Source: Hofstenia miamia
Lineage: Eukaryota; Xenacoelomorpha; Acoela
Direction of reading: 5' to 3'
NCBI GenBank assembly: GCA_004352715.1
Contig: SCFE01000047.1
Location: forward strand, 2,057,724-2,121,723
Length of the DNA stretch: 64,000 nucleotides
Shown: piece by piece, positions 1-12,187 of the stretch
How the letters are laid out: the number at the start of each line of letters is the position of its first letter
How positions within the stretch are numbered: the first letter of the stretch is position 1
Position numbers and translations under genes: made by a program
Notes under the pieces: generated by a model
Database searches by the model: none
Told to the model about the DNA's origin: nothing
Seen by the model: the letters and a program-made list of their open reading frames with translations, nothing else

Positions 1-16
1 AATATTCTTCTTTCAG

Positions 17-2179
17 ATGCCAAATTTGCATAAGCGAAGACTACTAGAGGCTCATGGGATCCAAACAACATGTAATTGGCAGTTCTGGCAATTCAAAATA
101 AAACTAAGTTTACGATAAGCTGCATCATTTTATGCTGTTTCAAAATCAATTCTTGAAAGGAAAATTAAATAAGGTGATGATGACTTTAATGTAAACCTAG
201 GTCGAAAATGTGCTCTGGGAAAGGAAAACGATGCAGAAGTTGAGCAATTTCTTTTGGATATGAAGGCTGTTGGCTTTGGTTTAAGCCGTCAGGATGTCTG
301 TCATTGCTTATGAGTTCGCAGAGATAAATAAACTGCCTCACAATTTCAATGTTGACTCAAAACAATTAGGACGTTTTTGGTTGGAAGGTTTTATCAAACG
401 ACACCAAAAAATTTCAGTTAGAAAAGCTGAGGGCTTTTCACGTGCACGTGCCATGAGGATAAACAAAGAAGTTGTCAATACTTTCTTCAGCCGATTACAG
501 CATGTTATGGACAGAGAAAACCTCTATCAATGTCCTCAACGAATTTACAATATGGATGAAACTGGTATGCCATTAATCAATAAGCCTGGAATGGTACTAG
601 CTGCAAAAGGCAAAAAATCTGTTGCTTCGGTAACAACAACTGAAAAGAGAAAATGTCACCGTGGTTGGATATTGCAATGCTGTTGGAAACTCTGTCCCTC
701 CTTTTGTGAGAATGAAAGGTAAAAGGAAAAAGGAGGAATACAGTGATGGACTCCCCCTGGTTCTGAACTACATATGTCTGAAAAGGGGTACATGAATAAA
801 GACTTATTTGTGAAGTGGCTTCGTCTTTTCAGACATCATGCAGTCACAAGAAAAGTGCTTTTCATCATTGATGGACACACAACGCATGTGAAAAGTGTTG
901 AGGCATTGAAATATTGTATGGGCAATAACATTACTTTGGTGTGTTTGCCAGGACATACAACAAAGTATCTACAGCCACTTGATCGGCGGTCGCCTTTCAA
1001 ACCATTAACCTTAAACAGCCTGGGGATTTTTAAAAATTGTCACGATCCTATAAAAAAATTTTTAAATGCTTATAATAGCTTAATAGCTATTAATGATGTG
1101 CTCAATCTGAAAGCACAATATGATAGAGGAGAGTGTCCTCGCTCATTTTCACTCTAAAACTGCGACCTCTGTCTTTGCGCACGGCACGCCTCAATGGGGT
1201 TGCAATATTTGTGCACATATCAAGAAACGGTCAAAGTTCTTTGTTGCCTTCAGGGGCTCAAAACCTTCTAAATACATTAACACTAGGTATGCAGAGAATT
1301 TTTCAAAAATTCGAACATTTCTAAGAAAACTTGTTAATCTATTCAACAATCTCTGTCACAGCAATAAGCTTTAATAGAAATTTTCAACATTGCATTAATG
1401 TATGTTCCCCAATAGACCTACGCATGCCCCAAGATTTTCAAATTTGGAAAATTCTTGTAAATGTGGAAAAACGGTTTGTCATTCAAAACGGACGCTAGGC
1501 TGTTTAAAGTTAAAGATAAGCTATCAGAATGTAATAAACTCTTTTGTAAGATGTCAACCAGGAGCAAGTAAAACTAAGTTTAGATTTGGTTGTTTATTCT
1601 GTAATGCATGGGATAAGGCTGCTTCTGTTGGAAATGTTACAGCAGGTTTTAAGGCTTGCGGCATTAATCCTTTCAATCAGGAAGCTATTCCGGAATGTGC
1701 ATATGCACCGTCCGAAACAACTGAGAGTAGTTCCAGAAACTGAGGCGAAAGAAAATAACAGAAAATGCACTAACAAAAGCACCAACAAGCTCAAATGCTG
1801 AAAGTACTATTGGGGATGAACACAGCAGCAACCATTTAACTCTTCAGCATATACGCCATTCCTAAAATGCACCGAACTAGCAGAAAACAGCAAAGGAAAA
1901 AGCAACAAAGTGGAGAGTTGACAACGGATACGTACTTGGCTGAGATTGAAGCTATGGAAGGGAGCAAAAAAGAACAAAGCTCAAAGCTATCATTGAAAAG
2001 ACTTTCCCATCAGGAGCTGACAAGGATCTAATTAATTATTGTGGACTATGTCAGGTTTTTAATATGATGACGCTGATACGAATTCGATTGAATGCCAACT
2101 GTGTTGTTTTTGGTTTCATGAAGAATGTGTGGATGCCGTAGGATCAGTTCATTATATATGTGATGAGTGTGAAAGTTAA
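17..2179 (+). pseudogene. pogo/Tigger-type DDE transposase, broken, with PHD-like C-terminus
   Basis: This is a decayed transposase of the pogo/Tigger group, the family that shares its DNA-binding fold with CENP-B. The remnant begins near an ATG at 17. A psq-type helix-turn-helix is legible at about 55-150 (AASFYAVSKS, LERKIK), followed by a CENP-B-like helix-turn-helix at 294-450 (GRFWLEGFIKRH). The DDE core starts at about 540 with YNMDETGMPL and AAKGKK, and continues with LFIIDGHTTH at about 865 and LVCLPGHTTKYLQPLD at about 935-985. From about 1010 to 1590 the sequence no longer matches the core. Transposase-like sequence returns at about 1605 (AWDKAASVGNVTAGFKACGI). The end, about 2037-2179, encodes a Cys/His cluster (CGLC, IECQLC, WFHEECVD, ICDEC) resembling a PHD finger and stopping at TAA 2177-2179. 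Several frameshifts and stops make it non-functional. It lies on the opposite strand to vinculin, probably inside or just beyond its last intron. Confidence 0.85.
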
Positions 2180-3272
2180 ATTATCTCTTTCTATTTTTCT
2201 TAATTTGCATGGATTTTTTATTAAGTCATTATTTTCATTTTTGAAGTCAGTGATAAATTGATGATAAAAGGGCTAATTCTTACTGTAATTGAAGGTGGGA
2301 CTTTGGTCATAGGTCTTAATAAAGTTCTCATACTTTTATAAACAACGATCTAATTGAAATATTCCCAAAAGGAAAAAATTTAAAATTGATCCTTTTTTAA
2401 AAATAACTTGCATTTTAGATTTCTCACCAGATTTTCATTTAAAATAGGAATGAAAGGAATACAGTAGGCATTTACCATCCCATGTAAATATGCTATATAA
2501 CAAAATTTTTGTCTTTGTTTGTCAACATACTATTTCTGCAGTTGTAGTATTTCTCTGTTTTTGTAACTTACATAACAAAAATGGCACGTATGACTCAGAC
2601 TGTCGTTCGGGCCTTGTCGTTAAAATCATGCATTTTTATTTTCATAAACTTTTTTCTGACAATATAGGGAAAGATGTTATTGTATCAACCACTTTAACAA
2701 AGTATTTCCCTGCTTTATTTAATTTAACAGTTTTTAAGAAATAGATGAAATACATTTAGTAATCCTAAGAATATTTCTAACTTTGTGTAGTGTCCCATTT
2801 TTCCTAGTTACCCTATATAGAATTTATTATTTACATGAACTTATCGAAGATAATTCTTGTTAACTGCTTCTCGCAATACTAAACGTATGATTTAAAAGCA
2901 CAAAATTTTTCAAAAAACTATAAATGAATTATTAACTATAAATATGAGCCACATAGAATAGTGATTAATTGGAATTTCACATTGAGGTATACTTCAATAT
3001 ATGTTGAACAAAATGGTGGCAAAAGCAGCGAAGCACATAATCATACTAATTCAGATATGAATAATTCTTTGTCCTAAAAATGGCAAAGCTGCACAAAAAG
3101 TATTTTGCCTACTACATGAGTAAACGTTAAAAGAACTTTTTGACTGAAAGTGATGTCTAGAAAAAAGCTGTGATTATGGAAATCAGATCTATGCTTCTGT
3201 TCAGAAGAATTATTGCATTGAACTCACAAATGCTAAAAATATGAGAAGCTAATACAATGCAATGAAATTCAC
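2180..3272. other. non-coding stretch, presumed vinculin intron
   Basis: I see no coding exon here. I looked on the minus strand for the missing end of the vinculin tail (about 85 residues in the vertebrate protein) and found none, so the terminal exon or exons probably lie beyond the left edge of the window. Confidence 0.5.
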
Positions 3273-3396
3273 CTGTCTAAGAGAGCGATCTTGACATTTC
3301 TTCGCAATAACAGAAGCTTCTTCATAAACCTCCATGGCTGTGGAAGAGATAAGTTTTGTTAATGAAATCAAAACGCGCTTGTCGCCACGCTCGCTA
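3273..3396 (-). CDS. VCL: vinculin exon 17 (tail)
   Basis: 124 nt, phase 2 to 0. It encodes [17 protein letters not shown] and [20 protein letters not shown], matching GTKRALIQCAKDI and EVTRLAKEVAKQC of the vertebrate tail. It ends at donor GTGAAT, so at least one more exon follows to the left. Confidence 0.9.
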
Positions 3397-4713
3397 CTAA
3401 AAAGCGAAAAGTTATTCGGCTATTAATAATAATTAAACACATTAAAAGTTTGAAATCAAATGCCACACAAAGAATAACTGTTACTGCGATTGATAAAAAA
3501 GTAATAAAATTCAAGACTACATTTACTCTAGGGCAAACATATAAATAAATCCACTGCATTTCTAATATGCTCCTCAAACAATTTTTGAGTCGAATGAGAA
3601 CAATTTTTTAATTAAAGCAACAGAAAACTCAAATTAACTTGATACAACATTATGATAAAATACACTTCTCAATTTGCGCTTAGGAAGCATTCGGATCGTG
3701 ATTGATACGAACGCTTGTTTAATTGAACTCTAGCTACAGTAAACGTTGAAACATAATCCGGAACTATATCATTTTCTAATAAAAACATGTGGTCGTGAGA
3801 TGTAATACGAAACTTTAGCTCAAACAAACAACTTCTTACTTCACATTTTGATGAACTTGAGCCATTAATGGAGGCATCTTTTTAGCTGCTGCAATAAGAT
3901 CATTGCCCGAGGATTGCCAACGTTGAGCGGTCATGTGCAGAGAGTACGCAGCCTGCATGATAGGTGCATCAACCTCCGGTTCAGGAAATCGCAATAATCT
4001 CGTGTCGTCGTTAACCATTGCAAACGTTTCCTCGGGTTTAGCAGATAAATCGATTGACATGACAGATACATCTAAAATCATTGAGTTAGAATATATGCAA
4101 GTCAAAAAAGCATTAATATCACCTTTTACTTTTAAGAAGGGCAATTAAATTTGAAAAACAAAGCTACAGAAAATCTAATAGCCTCTATACAAATAATCAA
4201 TATTTAAGAACTTTAGATTTAATTAAATTCAAAATCCAACATTTCTTGACACTTCTTAGACAAATACCGAAAACTAAACACATTAAAAAGCATTATATAC
4301 TAAATGATTTATATACCACCTTAAATGGTACAAAAAACTAAAATGTTACAAAATACAGTGAAATGGCCAAAGTTAAGTTTCTCAAGATTGAATGCTACTT
4401 TGAAAAACATGAATATGACCTCATCTTAATCAATATAAATTGATAAGAACCAGGAACATATGTTGTTAACATCAAAGTTAGGCTTAAAATAATTGGCGAA
4501 AAATCTAAATATTTCAAATTTGAAATATCTTGGTCTTGTAAATACGTCGATTGTAGCATTAATTATGATGAAATTTGCTAAATGAACCATTCTGTAAAAA
4601 TAGTTTGATGATGATGTAGATTTAATTACTTTTCGAGATTGTAGTATTGATTTCCATACGTTCTAAAAACGGCTTTCTTTGAAACAAATTTTATATAATC
4701 ATAAAATTAAATT

Positions 4714-4745
<32 letters not shown>

Positions 4746-5976
4746 AGTATTCGGTGGTATTTATTTTTGGAAGCCTCTGTGAAATACCGTACCATTGCCA
4801 AAGGTATTCAGGCAAAGCCTTATATATATTATTTCCCTATCAAAAGTGGTTGTCAAAATTTAATTGCAGCATACCTGTGGTTAATTTTGATCAAAACAAT
4901 AATAAACAATATCAACACATATAAACATGAAAACAGATTTCAGATGAATGAAAAACTTCAATATCAAAATCTTGTATTTTATATCATTGTATGTAGCTGC
5001 CCGAAACAATATTTCCGATACTGTATGTATATATATATATATANAAAACATGTGGTCGTGAGATGTAATACGAAACTTTAGCTCAAACAAACAACTTCTT
5101 ACTTCACATTTTGATGAACTTGAGCCATTAATGGAGGCATCTTTTTAGCTGCTGCAATAAGATCATTGCCCGAGGATTGCCAACGTTGAGCGGTCATGTG
5201 CAGAGAGTACGCAGCCTGCATGATAGGTGCATCAACCTCCGGTTCAGGAAATCGCAATAATCTCGTGTCGTCGTTAACCATTGCAAACGTTTCCTCGGGT
5301 TTAGCAGATAAATCGATTGACATGACAGATACATCTAAAATCATTGAGTTAGAATATATGCAAGTCAAAAAAGCATTAATATCACCTTTTACTTTTAAGA
5401 AGGGCAATTAAATTTGAAAAACAAAGCTACAGAAAATCTAATAGCCTCTATACAAATAATCAATATTTAAGAACTTTAGATTTAATTAAATTCAAAATCC
5501 AACATTTCTTGACACTTCTTAGACAAATACCGAAAACTAAACACATTAAAAAGCATTATATACTAAATGATTTATATACCACCTTAAATGGTACAAAAAA
5601 CTAAAATGTTACAAAATACAGTGAAATGGCCAAAGTTAAGTTTCTCAAGATTGAATGCTACTTTGAAAAACATGAATATGACCTCATCTTAATCAATATA
5701 AATTGATAAGAACCAGGAACATATGTTGTTAACATCAAAGTTAGGCTTAAAATAATTGGCGAAAAATCTAAATATTTCAAATTTGAAATATCTTGGTCTT
5801 GTAAATACGTCGATTGTAGCATTAATTATGATGAAATTTGCTAAATGAACCATTCTGTAAAAATAGTTTGATGATGATGTAGATTTAATTACTTTTCGAG
5901 ATTGTAGTATTGATTTCCATACGTTCTAAAAACGGCTTTCTTTGAAACAAATTTTATATAATCATAAAATTAAATT

Positions 5977-6008
<32 letters not shown>

Positions 6009-6284
6009 AGTATTCGGTGGTATTTATTTTTGGAAGCCTCTGTGAAATACCGTACCATTGCCAAAGGTATTCAGGCAAAGCCTTATATATATTATTTCCC
6101 TATCAAAAGTGGTTGTCAAAATTTAATTGCAGCATACCTGTGGTTAATTTTGATCAAAACAATAATAAACAATATCAACACATATAAACATGAAAACAGA
6201 TTTCAGATGAATGAAAAACTTCAATATCAAAATCTTGTATTTTATATCATTGTATGTAGCTGCCCGAAACAATATTTCCGATAC

Positions 6285-6350
<66 letters not shown>

Positions 6351-9300
6351 TGAGAAAGGGCGTGCATTCACAGCAATAGATTGGGATTACGGTCCTATAT
6401 CCTAAACGAATTTATTTGTGTCATTTTAAAACATGTGCTTTAAAATATTTTTATGCATATGTACTGTCTGAAAATTTAGAATATTTGGGTTATTGTGTAA
6501 AACATACTTTGCGTGAAACGACATATTGAAATGATTAAGATCATATGACAATATAATGAAAGAGTTCTTCCGTTATTTGAATGGATATCTGCTACTGATG
6601 AAGCTACCTACAAATCAATTAATATTAAATTGTAGTTTCATGAAAATTGGGATTAACCTGAGCAAATTTGCCAACAATATCGTTCATCAGTACAATACAC
6701 TAATAACAAATCAATAAAACTGTAAACAACAAAACATTACACGCCAAGAACAAGTATAAAAACGGAGATCATACCAGTAGGCGTAGTGACAGGGGGAGGA
6801 GGCCTCTCCGGCACTGTTTCAATGTTAAAATTGATATTTGGACATGCAGTATATTGGCTTACGTCACCAGCTAAACGACAAAAAGAAATGGAGAATACAA
6901 GAAATATAACTACCTGGACGGTCAGACTGATAACATGCAAACAATGCTTGTCTTACTTTTTCGACATCAGTACGCGCCTAAAGAGTATATATTAGTTTGC
7001 GATTTTAACATTTAGTAAGTCTAGGACGTCTTAAGCAAGATTAGAGTACGCAAAAAAGTGTATTATTTAAAAAACGCATTAACGTTTAAAACAAAACAAC
7101 TTTTTCGGTTATGAGGTTAGAAATGAATAAATCCCAATATATTTCTAAACTTTGGATAAAATTTTATTCCGATTTGAAAAAACAATTTAATAAAACCATT
7201 GCAAAAAAGCATACTTAGAAACCGCTGTTTTGAACAAGCCAATCCTGATAAAGAATTCTAGTAATTCAACAAAATGGTGTATTGCTGCGAAACCGTCACA
7301 ATTTATAAAGTAGTAAAAAATTCAGAAATTTAAATTTAAGGACTACAAGAATGAAAAGGTACCTTCGTGGCTAGTTTTTCAAACTGCTCAAATGAACCTG
7401 CATCGCCACGTGCTTCAAAGTTCTTGATTGCTGTAGACATACTTTTAACGTCTAAAATAGAAATTTGCACAACAATATTAAAAGGGCTTGCTTAAAATAA
7501 ATTTCAATAATTTGTAAGAATAAAAAGAAGAAAAATGCACATAAAAATAAAATTCACAAAAAATTCATTTTGGTAAAAATATAGGCAGTCATCCAACTTC
7601 AATCCTTGAAAAAATAAGTATGGTGATGCAAAACTTCTGTCATGTACAATAAGCTAGGAAATTTAATATCCAGTGAGACATATTAACAATAAAATGAGTA
7701 GAAAATTGAAAATCGCTGTAATTGTTAAATGACTAGATTGAATAATAAATTAAATAGTGAAGTATAATTTAGAATCCATTCACCATTTCGCAAATCTTGA
7801 GAAGCATCGGTTAGTTTTTGGAAACCTTCAACACCATCCCAATCGTTCAGCTTGCTGTCGCACATTTGCACAAGACGAGCCATGCGCTTGCAACCCAAAA
7901 TTGCTGACTTTGCAGCGGCGTATGTTTCGGAATTATTGAAATCTACTGAACTCTTCTCGAAATCCTTCGCGAGACTCGCAGCAGTAGCCCCAGCAAAGGA
8001 TGCGGCATCAACAGATAAATCTACCGCATTCACTAATTCTTCCAAGAAGCTTGAATAATGTTGCGCCAAATCACGCAAAAACGTAGTCGACGCTTCACAT
8101 GAAGGATCCCGAAAGACAATGGAAGATGCGCCGACCAGTAAGCGCGAGTATTCACGAATCTATAACATTGACTGTGAAAATCTAGAATAATTCTTCTCAA
8201 CATGGAAAAGGTCAAATGAAGTATCAAATTTAAGGATCAACTGTGTAATTTAAGCTACAACTTATAAAGGTTTCCTGAAATTGAAAACACCCAATTTCCG
8301 TTTTTTAAATCAAACTCATTGCAATATATTGCACTAATGTACAAAAATAAATAAATTACATTCTACAGATATGATAAAAATTGATGGTTTTTTATTAACT
8401 TTGTCAAGGAGGTATGGTTGTATGTCCGTTAGCAACATTTCTCAAAACGAAGTAAATTCAACTTACTTAAAAATTAATGAAAAGTTTGAAGTGGATCACT
8501 GTTTGGTACAATAAAAACGAACGTTTTCACTAACCATAGTTTAAGAATAAATAATAATTTGATTATGCAAAGACTAGACGAGGTAATTTATTATCAGGCC
8601 AAGATTTGTGCGATCCAAGTGCTTACATAGTTTGAATGAGAGCAGTGTAACAAAAATTGTTCAGCGTGATTTTTTTTAATGTTTCTATACTAAATCTAAG
8701 CTGCAGATTCTAAATATATAAATTATTTGATTACGCCATTATCAGAAAAAAGTTATGAGTGTTTTCTTACTGTTGATGAGTGAGTTTAACTACTATTTGT
8801 TTACAAATTCAATCCTTAATAACCATGGCTCTCTTAACTAAAGGCCTTGAATTCGTACGCCTAGCAGTTTTGACTGGAGGCCGACCAACAATTGCAAGCA
8901 AATTGTTGTGGCCAATAAAATACCGGAAATATATGTTAACCAATGATTTCAAATTACAAAAAAAACAATTTTAATTGGGCAGTTGGATAATTCATTGTTT
9001 ACATGGCGCGATGTTACTCACTCTTGAATTAGTATTTATTAAACTCTCTTAATGCACTAGACATCATAGTTTATTAATATGTCATGTGTGATAGTTTTCA
9101 TTGTGCAACTGATTTAATAATAATTTAGCACTCATTTATTTTTTAGTATTCATTTTAGAAGTCTTTTATTCCTCTGAAATGATGCGTAACAGGCTGTTTA
9201 TCAAATTATAAATCACACAGTGAACGCGTTTGTGTTTATCGACTTCCAAAGGAGGAAAATGAAAGGAAGAGCTGGGTTCAAGCTATGTCACATGGCAACA

Positions 9301-12149
9301 TTATATTAACACATAATTGCTTGTTCCGAACGTTCGCCGCCAAATTGTTCTCGCATTTCGTGTCATGGAAAGGAGCGACCTCTTACTCCACCTTCAGTGT
9401 TGGATCATCTTTAGTACTTCCTCTGTTCGGATATAACTGGTACAAACCACTTTTACCGGATAGAATAAGACCGAATTTCGAATTAAACTAATGCTAAATG
9501 GCTATAATTATAGAGCGGAGAAAAGCGATTTCCTTCCAAATTTTGATGTTCACATTTGAATTGCAATTCATTGCGATACCGTTCACCAAAAGTCAAGAGT
9601 GTCACGCAGATATAGATCAAATTACGCTACGTGTAGAAATGAATTAGTTCCTGAAAATGCTCCATTGACCGAAACGAACCAAAAGGCAAAAAACCTCACT
9701 CATAAAAAGCGACAACAGCTCTTTTTGTAGTTGCTGCGGCGTGAAAAGTCCCCGGGTCTCTTACCCTGCCTAGAGGTACAATTAATGAAATAGCTGGAAA
9801 AAGTTAGATGATTGCTTCCTCACGCTACAGCAGTGTCTTTTGGAGGCCATGAAAAATGAAGTCAGTAACGATTATAAACTCCCTCACATCTCGCATACAA
9901 AAAACCGAAAATTAAAAGAAATGGAACACTTCCTATGAGCATGGAATGTTCATCTGATGTTCTTAATATGGCTCAAAATGCATTAAACATCATTTATAAT
10001 TGTTTTCATTAAACATCATTTATAATTGATTTCATTGAACATTTATAATTTATTTCTTTCATTTTCCAATCTTATGTACCAGATATTCCCGAACACCGAA
10101 TGGAGTGGTATGTACGAGTTATATCCGAACAGAGTTTGTTACTGTATACATGAATGGAACTGGAAAGTGTATTCAGTCAACCAAGTTTTTTAATGGTAGT
10201 CTTCATTTCTCACTCGTTGTTGAGCCATCATTTCCATATGATGCGTATCATTTGGGTGTTATCCAAGAATCGCATAATTTAGTTGGATAGATGTTCAAGG
10301 ACGCAAGAAGCTATGCGATGTCTGTCGTTATTGTGGCGCACCCATACGACGGATGCTATTCTGGAGCATGTTGACGCTATGAGAACTACTGTAATTGGGC
10401 AAAAGTATTACAGCAAGGAAATAACTGAACGGGCATTTGGATATTTGGTAACTTTACGTTCTTTATGATCGTCTTTGAGTTGATTACCCAGAATTCGGAC
10501 TCATCTGTTGCAAAACTCGAAAATGATGAATTTTATAAGAAAGTCTTCTTAATGTGTACTAGCAAGCAAATGTCTTGCGTTTTAATGATTGATGATGTTT
10601 CTGTCAAACTAGCTTTGAGATATCACGGTGGGACTATATTTGGACTTGATGGTAATCAGACTGATAATTCTTTAGATAATTGCATGCTCTGCTTCAACAT
10701 CAAATGCATGTATGGTAGACCACAATTTGTATATCGTATTATTCCTGTTCGTAACTTGGATACTGAATTTCAAAATTTTCAGTGCTTAAACGTAATTAAT
10801 ATAGTTTAATCAAGCAAAGGCCATGTTCTTGCGGTTATTGTTGATGGCAACCGTGGTTATCGATCCACATACCTCCTTTTTTTACTATGTTCATGTATTT
10901 AAAAGTATTAGGAACAACTGGCTAACGGAGACATCAGGTGAGCTGGAGTATATGCTTCATGGCAAGTGGATAGATTGAAGTCTATAAATTAGACTCAAAT
11001 TCAGTAGTGAAACTATCCGAGCTTTCTCAACATGCTATATATCTAACTTCTATTGAGAGACAAAAAGTCAATTTATGCAATGAAACTATTGCTGCTCTAC
11101 AGTCATACAGACAATGATGTTAAAGGAACAATTGTTTTTTCTCACTTTTAACAGATTTTTGGAAAATGGTAAATGTCCGTCGACGTGGGTCAGATGTGGT
11201 ATCTCGAGATCCTCTCACTGCAGTTATACGCTCAGAATCAAATTATTGGCTTAACAGCCTTGCTTCATCTAGGACTTTTTTCAGATGCAATGACAGTTCT
11301 AGTAAAGACATGCAACATTTTCTAAATAATAACAGTGCTTTGAGAACGCTGAGGCAGAGATGGAACCGGCTACCGGCCGGCCGAGGCCGGCAATTTACCG
11401 GCCTGCAGCCACTTTTAAATTTCATGAAAGGCCGGTAAAATTACTGGCCGAAATTATAAAAAATATTCTTGTTTTTTATTATAAACAGGGAATACTTTGT
11501 TTAGTTTGGGAGGAATTTCTATTAAAATCTAAAGTTCGAAAAATATATTATACTATGAGCAATTTACAGTATTGCAATTTGAATAATAATTACATTTACA
11601 TTCTGGAATCTCTTCTAATTTTNNNNNNNNNNNNNNNNNNNNNNNNNNNNNNNNNNNNNNNNNNNNNNNNNNNNNNNNNNNNNNNNNNNNNNNNNNNNNN
11701 NNNNNNNNNNNNNNNNNNNNNNNNNNNNNNNNNNNNNNNNNNNNNNNNNNNNNNNNNNNNNNNNNNNNNNNNNNNNNNNNNNNNNNNNNNNNNNNNNNNN
11801 NNNNNNNNNNNNNNNNNNNNNNNNNNNNNNNNNNNNNNNNNNNNNNNNNNNNNNNNNNNNNNNNNNNNNNNNNNNNNNNNNNNNNNNNNNNNNNNNNNNN
11901 NNNNNNNNNNNNNNNNNNNNNNNNNNNNNNNNNNNNNNNNNNNNNNNNNNNNNNNNNNNNNNNNNNNNNNNNNNNNNNNNNNNNNNNNNNNNNNNNNNNN
12001 NNNNNNNNNNNNNNNNNNNNNNNNNNNNNNNNNNNNNNNNNNNNNNNNNNNNNNNNNNNNNNNNNNNNNNNNNNNNNNNNNNNNNNNNNNNNNNNNNNNN
12101 NNNNNNNNNNNNNNNNNNNNNNNNNNNNNNNNNNNNNNNNNNNNNNNNN

Positions 12150-12187
<38 letters not shown>

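Noticed and set aside
3836-4144. Open frame starting MPFLKVKG as an independent small gene (also at 5099-5407)
   Set aside because: The part before DVSVMS lies upstream of a good acceptor and is intron; the rest is vinculin exon 16.
4679-6371. Tyrosine/isoleucine-rich open frames around 4.7-6.4 kb
   Set aside because: They are translations of (TA)n and (GA)n microsatellites within the duplication.
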